Assembly (NCBI RefSeq): GCF_000426045.1
Contig: NZ_AUEP01000005.1
Span: 1 to 64,000 of the forward strand
Direction: 5' to 3'
DNA length: 64,000 nucleotides
Source: Marmoricola sp. URHB0036
Lineage (GTDB): Bacteria; Actinomycetota; Actinomycetes; Propionibacteriales; Nocardioidaceae
Shown: piece after piece, positions 59,386 to 64,000 of the stretch
How positions within the stretch are numbered: position 1 is the stretch's first letter
Layout of the letters: the number at the start of each line of letters is the position of its first letter
Position numbers and translations under genes: made by a program
Notes under the pieces: model-generated
Database searches by the model: none
Told to the model about the DNA's origin: nothing
What the model saw: only the letters and a program-made list of their open reading frames with translations

Positions 59386-60774
59386 TCAGACGAGGACAGC
59401 TCCTTCCATCAGGCCGATGGCTCGCAGGTCGCGGTACCACCTCTCCACGGGGTGTTCCTTGACGAAGCCGTGTCCGCCCAGCAGCTGTACGCCGTCCAGG
59501 CCGATCTGCATGCCGCGCTCGGCGCAGAGCCGTCGGGCCAGGGCGATCTCGCGCTCGGCCGGCTTGCCCTGGGCGACCCGACCGGCCGCCTTCCAGGTCA
59601 CCAGCCGCATGCCCTGCAGCTCGATGGCGATGTTGGCGACCATGAAGGCCACCGACTGGCGGTGCGCGATCGGCTCCCCGAACGCCTCCCGCTCCTTGAC
59701 GTAGGGCGTGACGTAGTCGAGCACGGCCTGCGCCGTACCGACGGCCAGGGCGCACCACGCGAGTCGCGAGAAGCGCACGCAGTCGAGGTAGTCGTCGGAG
59801 TCGCCGAGCAGGGCGATCTTCTCGACCGCGACGTCCTTGAGGACGAGGCGGGACAGGCTGGCCGCCCGCAGGCCCATCGACGGGTCGGACTCGATGGTGA
59901 TGCCGTCGGCCTTGGACTCCACGAGGAACAGCTGCGGCTTGCCGTCGAGCTCGGCGCCCACGACGAACAGCTCGGCCTCGGCGCCACGCACGACTCCCGA
60001 CTTCACCCCGTTGAGCACGTAGCCGTCGCCCGTGGCCGTCGCCGTCGTGGCCGGAGCGGTCGGGTCGAACAGCGGTGTGGGCTCGGCCAGCGCGAGCGCA
60101 GCGGCCGGGACCTCGTCGCCGGTGAAGGCCGACAGGTACGTCGACTGCTGCTCGTCGCTGCCCCACAGGGAGAGCGCGGTGGCCACGGCGCCGGGGGCCA
60201 GCAGCGCGACCGCCAGGCCCATGTCCCCCTTCCCGAGTGCCTCGTGGACCAGCGCACCGGCCACGGCCGACCGTTCGGTGGCGATGCCGCCGAGCTCCTC
60301 GGGCACACCCAGGATCGGCAGTCCGATCTCGAGCGACGCCTTGAGCAGGTCGTCGGGTGCGGTGCACGTCTCGTTGGCCTCGGAAGCCGCAGGGCGGACC
60401 ATCTCCTCGGCGAACTCCCCCACGACGTCGGCGAGCATCTGCTCGTCCTCGCCCGGGGTCAGGTCGAACAGGCCGGTGTTCTTCGCAGCAGGCACCCGGT
60501 TGCCGCGGGTGGCCTTCCCGGCGCGGGCGAAGGTGCGCCCGACGTTGCCCGCGGTGCGGAACCCGGCGCTGGTGACCCGGTAGACGGTTTGCTCGCTGGC
60601 CTTCCGGATGCCGAGTCGGTCGATCAGGTCGCTGGACGCGAACTTGTTCAGGGCGAGCACCGCGAGCCCGATGGGGTCCCGTGTCTCGTTGTCGGAGAGA
60701 CCGTGCCGTCCGCCGGCCCGCAGGAGGCTCCACGGCAGCTTCAGGGTCTCTCGCGTGCTGGCGTTCGATGACAT
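59386..60774 (-). CDS. Acyl-CoA dehydrogenase with ~100-residue N-terminal extension
   Basis: A 462-aa protein whose C-terminal ~360 residues are an acyl-CoA dehydrogenase fold (VVGEFAEEMVRPAA, ALALAEPTPLFDPTAPATTA, FSRLAWCALAVGTAQAVLDYV, LLGGHGFVKEHPVERWYRDLRAI). The catalytic Glu expected late in the chain is not obvious: the region reads LRAIGLMEGAVLV. The enzyme may use another base or form a heteromer with the neighbouring dehydrogenase, which has a normal Glu. It is the first gene of the pair. The ATG at 60774 has TACATT 7 nt upstream, overlapping a TGTAACT palindrome. Confidence 0.9.
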   Translation of the reverse strand: MSSNASTRETLKLPWSLLRAGGRHGLSDNETRDPIGLAVLALNKFASSDLIDRLGIRKASEQTVYRVTSAGFRTAGNVGRTFARAGKATRGNRVPAAKNTGLFDLTPGEDEQMLADVVGEFAEEMVRPAASEANETCTAPDDLLKASLEIGLPILGVPEELGGIATERSAVAGALVHEALGKGDMGLAVALLAPGAVATALSLWGSDEQQSTYLSAFTGDEVPAAALALAEPTPLFDPTAPATTATATGDGYVLNGVKSGVVRGAEAELFVVGAELDGKPQLFLVESKADGITIESDPSMGLRAASLSRLVLKDVAVEKIALLGDSDDYLDCVRFSRLAWCALAVGTAQAVLDYVTPYVKEREAFGEPIAHRQSVAFMVANIAIELQGMRLVTWKAAGRVAQGKPAEREIALARRLCAERGMQIGLDGVQLLGGHGFVKEHPVERWYRDLRAIGLMEGAVLV

Positions 60775-60783
60775 GACACTGAA

Positions 60784-60800
60784 TGTAACTGTGAGTTACA
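60784..60800. promoter_or_regulatory. Palindromic operator at the acyl-CoA dehydrogenase promoter
   Basis: TGTAACT-GTG-AGTTACA is a perfect 7-bp inverted repeat whose near edge is 10 bp from the start codon and which overlaps the minus-strand -10 (TACATT). The layout is typical of TetR-family repression of fatty-acid genes. No TetR gene adjoins it, so the regulator acts from elsewhere. Divergent def lies 53 bp to the right. Confidence 0.75.
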
Positions 60801-60852
60801 CAGAGCGCCACAGTTTGCCGACGTGGCGCGGCTCACGCATACCATTCCCCTC

Positions 60853-61536
60853 ATGTCCACCTCCTCCCCGGGACGCGCGGCGCTCCCGGTCTCCCCCACG
60901 TCGGCCGAGCTCCCGACCGGCGGCACCGTCCGACCGGTGACCCGGTGGGGCGCCGAGGTGATGCATCGCAAGGCGCGCCCGGTCACGTCGTACGACGAGG
61001 AGCTGCGCCGCCTGGTCGCCGACATGGTGGCGACGATGTACGCCGCCGACGGGGTCGGGCTCGCCGCGTGCCAGATCGGCGTCGACCTCGCCGTGTTCGT
61101 CTTCGACTGCCCCGACGACGACGGCGTCATCCATCGTGGCGTGGTCTGCAACCCGCTCGTCGAGCTGCCGGAGGGCAAGGACCGCAAGCTCGACGACTCC
61201 GAGGAGGGCTGCCTCTCCTACCCGGGCGCCTTCGTCGACTGCGCCCGCCCCGACCGCGCGCGGGTCGTGGGCCAGGGCCTGCACGGCGAGGACGTCACCT
61301 ACGAGGGCGGTGGCCTGTTCGCCCGCTGCCTCCAGCACGAGACCGATCACACGGTGGGGACGGTCTTCGGTGACCGGTTGAGCAACCGCGCGCGCAAGAA
61401 GCTGCGCAAGCAGATGGAGGACGCGGCCGAGGACTACCCCGGGCAGTGGCCCGTCGAGGCCGCGGCGGAGTCGCCCGAACCGTCCACCACCGGTGGGGAC
61501 TCGCCCACCTCGTCGGAGGTCGATCCCGAACGCTGA
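60853..61536 (+). CDS. def: Peptide deformylase
   Basis: Removes formyl from nascent proteins. All three metal motifs are present: GVGLAACQIG (motif 1), EEGCLSYPG (motif 2, metal Cys) and QHETDH (motif 3, HExxD/H variant). 227 aa, with a long N-terminal extension before PVTRWGAEVMH and a low-complexity C-terminal tail that runs over the convergent histidine kinase gene. The ATG at 60853 was chosen: TACCAT ends 7 nt upstream (leaderless), and the upstream GTG at 60823 overlaps that -10. Iron/zinc enzyme of the cytosol. Confidence 0.94.
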   Translation: MSTSSPGRAALPVSPTSAELPTGGTVRPVTRWGAEVMHRKARPVTSYDEELRRLVADMVATMYAADGVGLAACQIGVDLAVFVFDCPDDDGVIHRGVVCNPLVELPEGKDRKLDDSEEGCLSYPGAFVDCARPDRARVVGQGLHGEDVTYEGGGLFARCLQHETDHTVGTVFGDRLSNRARKKLRKQMEDAAEDYPGQWPVEAAAESPEPSTTGGDSPTSSEVDPER

Positions 61537-63374
61537 CTGGGCGCCGACGGCTTCAGGGAGGCCTGCGAGCGCAGCTCCACCGTCACGGTCGTGCCCACCC
61601 CGACCTCGCTCTGGATCGAGACGTGGCCGTTCATCTGCCGGACCAGCTCGCGCACGCTGGCCAGGCCAAGACCGGTGCCGCCGTCGTCCTCGGCCATCCG
61701 TCCGCGGACGAACTCGTCGAAGATGACGTCGAGGTCGCGAGGGTCGATCCCGCGACCGCGATCCCGGACTGACATCTGCAGAAATCCCGCCCGCGCTCGA
61801 TCGAACGTGATGTCCACGACCGAGTCGGGCGGGGAGTACTTCAACGCGTTCAGCACGAGGTTCGTGACCACACGATGCATCGCCACCCCGTTGGCAGTGG
61901 CCAGCGCCACGTCGTCCGCGATCTGCACGCGTGCCGGATCGAAGTGGCTGGAGAGGTCGTGGACCGCACTGCGGGCGACGTCGGCCAGGTCGATGTCGGC
62001 CAGCACCAGGGTCGCCTGCCCCGCGCGCTGGCTGGCGAACTCGACCAGGTCCTCCACCATGCCGAGCAGGCGGTCAGCGCTCGATTCGACCCTGTCGATC
62101 AGATGAGCGCGCGTCTCGTCGTCGGCGTGGCGAATCGCGTCCACGAACCCCTTGATGGCGGTGACCGGCGTCCGGAAGTCGTGCTTGAAGGTGGCGTAGA
62201 ACGCGTCCTGGGCATCCTCTAGCGCCTTGAGGTCGGTGCGGTCGCGGGTCACCTTGGCGAAGCCGGCGAGCTTGCCCCCCTCGTCGTGCAGAGCCGTGAT
62301 GACCACGTCACCCCAGAACCGCGAGCCGTCCTTCCGGACCCGCCAACCGGTGTGCTCGACCCGGCCCCTTTCCTTGGCGATGGACAGGAGCTCGAGCGGT
62401 AGCCCGCGTCGGCGGTCCTCCTCGGTGTAGAACATCGCGAAGCTGCGGCCGATCGCTTCATCGGCGGTGTAGCCCTTCACCCGCTCGGCGCCGAGGTTCC
62501 AGGTCTCGATGACGCCCTGGGGGTCGAGGGCGATGATCGCGTAGTCGACGACCTGCCCGACCAGCAGACGCAGCCGCTCCTCGCTTGACCGCAGTGCGGT
62601 CTCGAGGGCGTGCTGCTCCGTCAGGTCGCGCGTCACCTTGGCGTAGCCGGTGAGAGTGCCCCCCTCGTCGTGGAGGGCCGTGATGACCACGTCACCCCAG
62701 AACCGGGTGCCGTCCTTGCGCACCCGCCAGCCGAGGTGCTCGACCCTGCCCTGCTCCCTGGCCTCGGTCAGCAGCTTCATCGGCAACCCGTCGCGCCGGT
62801 CCTCCTCGGGGTAGAACGTCGCGAAGCTGCGCCCGATGATCTCCTCGGCGGTGTACCCCTTGACCCGCTCGGCGCCGAGGTTCCAGGTCAAGATGATGCC
62901 CTGGGGGTCGAGGGCGATGATCGCGTAGTCGACGACCTGCCCGACCAGCAGCCGGAGCCGCTCCTCGCTGGACTTCAGGGCGGTCTCGAGGTGGTGCTGC
63001 TCGGTGAGGTCGCGCGTCACCTTCACGAAGCCGGTGTGGACGCCGGCCTCGTCGTGCAGGGCGGTGATGATCACGTCGCCCCAGAACCGGGTGCCGTCCT
63101 TGCGCACCCGCCAGCCGAGGTGCTCGACACGCCCGTCGTCCAGGGCCTGGGTGAGCAGAGTCAGTGGCAGGCCGTCGCGCCGATCCTCCTCGGGGTAGAA
63201 CATCGAGAAGCTGCGCCCGATCGCTTCCTCGCGGGTGTACTGCTTGAGCTTCTCGGCACCGAGGTTCCAGGACGTGATCGTGCCCTCGGGGTCCAGACCG
63301 ATGATGGCGTAGTCGGACACGTGCGCGACCATGTCGTTGGACGGCGCCTCAGCCGGTTCTGCCTCCCACCCCAC
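61434..63374 (-). CDS. Triple-PAS sensor histidine kinase
   Basis: A 646-aa soluble kinase. Three tandem PAS/PAC units (about residues 21-148, 149-276 and 277-400, period 128 aa) are strongly similar to each other (DYAII(A/G)LDP, then FYxEEDRRxGLP and GWRVRKDGxRFWGDVxITALHDE). The HisKA box FKHDFRTPVTAIKGF carries the phospho-His. HATPase motifs are LVLNALKYSPP, DRGRGIDPRDLDVIF and GTGLGLASVRELV. It has no TM segment and no adjacent response regulator. The GTG has TATGGT 6 nt upstream (leaderless). The last 103 bp overlap def on the other strand. Confidence 0.93.
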   Translation of the reverse strand: MGWEAEPAEAPSNDMVAHVSDYAIIGLDPEGTITSWNLGAEKLKQYTREEAIGRSFSMFYPEEDRRDGLPLTLLTQALDDGRVEHLGWRVRKDGTRFWGDVIITALHDEAGVHTGFVKVTRDLTEQHHLETALKSSEERLRLLVGQVVDYAIIALDPQGIILTWNLGAERVKGYTAEEIIGRSFATFYPEEDRRDGLPMKLLTEAREQGRVEHLGWRVRKDGTRFWGDVVITALHDEGGTLTGYAKVTRDLTEQHALETALRSSEERLRLLVGQVVDYAIIALDPQGVIETWNLGAERVKGYTADEAIGRSFAMFYTEEDRRRGLPLELLSIAKERGRVEHTGWRVRKDGSRFWGDVVITALHDEGGKLAGFAKVTRDRTDLKALEDAQDAFYATFKHDFRTPVTAIKGFVDAIRHADDETRAHLIDRVESSADRLLGMVEDLVEFASQRAGQATLVLADIDLADVARSAVHDLSSHFDPARVQIADDVALATANGVAMHRVVTNLVLNALKYSPPDSVVDITFDRARAGFLQMSVRDRGRGIDPRDLDVIFDEFVRGRMAEDDGGTGLGLASVRELVRQMNGHVSIQSEVGVGTTVTVELRSQASLKPSAPSQRSGSTSDEVGESPPVVDGSGDSAAASTGHCPG

Positions 63375-63413
63375 CCGGACACCATAAGAGGAAACTCAGC
63401 CGTCCGGTGTGAT

Positions 63414-64000
63414 TCACCTCCGTGCTGCGACGTAGCAGGCGACGGCCGTCGCGGCGGCCACGTTGAGGGAGTCGATCCCACGCCCCATCGGGATCACCGC
63501 TCGCCGCTCGGCGGAGCGCTCCCACCGTGCCGACAGGCCGTGACCTTCCGACCCGACGACCAGGGCCATCCGGCCCAGGCCGGACACCGCCTCCTCCAGC
63601 GGGACGGCGTCGTCAGCCAGGGTGAGGGCGACGGTGTGGAGTCCCCTGTTGCTCAGGTCCGGTAGTGCGTCGTACCAGTCCGGCAGTCGCGTCCACGGCA
63701 GCGCGAAGACCGCGCCCATGGCCACCTTCACCGAGCGGCGGTAGAGCGGGTCGGCGCACCGCGGCGCCAGCAGCACCGCGTCGACACCGAGCGCTGCAGC
63801 GGACCTGAAGATCGCACCGACGTTGGTGTGGTCGACGACGTCCTCGCAGACGACGACGGTGCGGGCGTCGTCGAGCACCTCCTCGACCGTCGGCAGAGGA
63901 GTTCGTGCGAGGGAGGCCAGGGCGCCGCGGTGCACGTGGAACCCCGTGACGTGCTCGGCGAGGGCCTCGCTGACCACGTAGCAGGGCGCGTCGGTCCCCT
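63414..64000 (-). CDS. TrmH/SpoU-family RNA 2'-O-methyltransferase, 5' end outside window
   Basis: A SPOUT-fold RNA ribose methyltransferase, truncated. It has the family motif 1 in VCEDVVDHTNVGAIFRSAAALGVDAVLLAP, motif 2 in MALVVGSEGHGLSARW and motif 3 in IPMGRGIDSLNVAAATAVACYVAAR (knotted SAM site). The reading frame stays open to the window edge and the sequence before ALAEHVTGFHVHRG is typical internal sequence of the family. So the GTG at 63977 is not the true start; the N-terminal substrate-binding domain lies beyond base 64000. The 3' end is 39 bp from the triple-PAS kinase start. Confidence 0.92.
   Translation of the reverse strand, partial: GTDAPCYVVSEALAEHVTGFHVHRGALASLARTPLPTVEEVLDDARTVVVCEDVVDHTNVGAIFRSAAALGVDAVLLAPRCADPLYRRSVKVAMGAVFALPWTRLPDWYDALPDLSNRGLHTVALTLADDAVPLEEAVSGLGRMALVVGSEGHGLSARWERSAERRAVIPMGRGIDSLNVAAATAVACYVAARR

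Overview
The window is high-GC actinobacterial DNA. Its markers are the complete Pup-proteasome system (mpa, dop, pup, prcB, prcA, pafA, pafB, pafC), mycothiol biosynthesis (mshC), GuaB1, and an F420-type LLM oxidoreductase. The gene order follows the Mycobacterium tuberculosis Rv2092c-Rv2141c block (helY-tatC-tatA-pafC-pafB-pafA, prcA-prcB-pup-dop-mpa, trmI, metH, PAC2, mshC, uppP). Gene content and style suggest Nocardioidaceae (Nocardioides-like); the genus is an inference. No mobile element, CRISPR array or rRNA was seen. There is one tRNA, Leu(GAG).

Layout. 1-9.3 kb: helY, a lipid kinase, tatC, tatA, and the pafA-FKBP-pafB-pafC operon, all on the minus strand. 9.5-14 kb: plus-strand secreted M4 metalloprotease and a TetR/MFS efflux pair, lying between pafA and prcA. 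14-24.5 kb: pup-prcB-prcA, dop and mpa on the minus strand. Three paralogous secreted phospholipase-D-like genes on the plus strand fill the pup-dop gap (two copies) and the dop-mpa gap (one copy). 24.6-43 kb: trmI plus an M50 protease, a RecB-like nuclease, an orphan response regulator, a HAD phosphatase and metH, PAC2, mshC with its three usual companions, corA, uppP, an aldo/keto reductase, an M20 peptidase and csbD. 43.4-48.8 kb: an M23 peptidase, then a four-gene catabolic operon (phosphotransferase, AttH-like protein, aldehyde dehydrogenase, LLM oxidoreductase) behind a KstR-like palindrome. 49-52.4 kb: a membrane protein, histidine kinase and response regulator. 52.5-64 kb: tRNA-Leu, a class II amidotransferase, guaB1/galK head to head, a DUF2252 pair, two acyl-CoA dehydrogenases behind a palindromic operator, peptide deformylase, a triple-PAS histidine kinase, and a TrmH-type methyltransferase cut by the window edge.

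Themes. (1) Many monocistronic or operon-leading genes have a TAnnnT -10 hexamer exactly 6-7 nt before the start codon, so they are probably leaderless. This rule was used to choose several starts (pafA, tatA, galK, the aldo/keto reductase, def and others). (2) Convergent gene pairs either overlap at their 3' ends or are separated by a long inverted repeat that probably terminates both. (3) The most unusual architecture is the Pup-proteasome locus split by a family of three secreted PLD-like proteins of unknown function.
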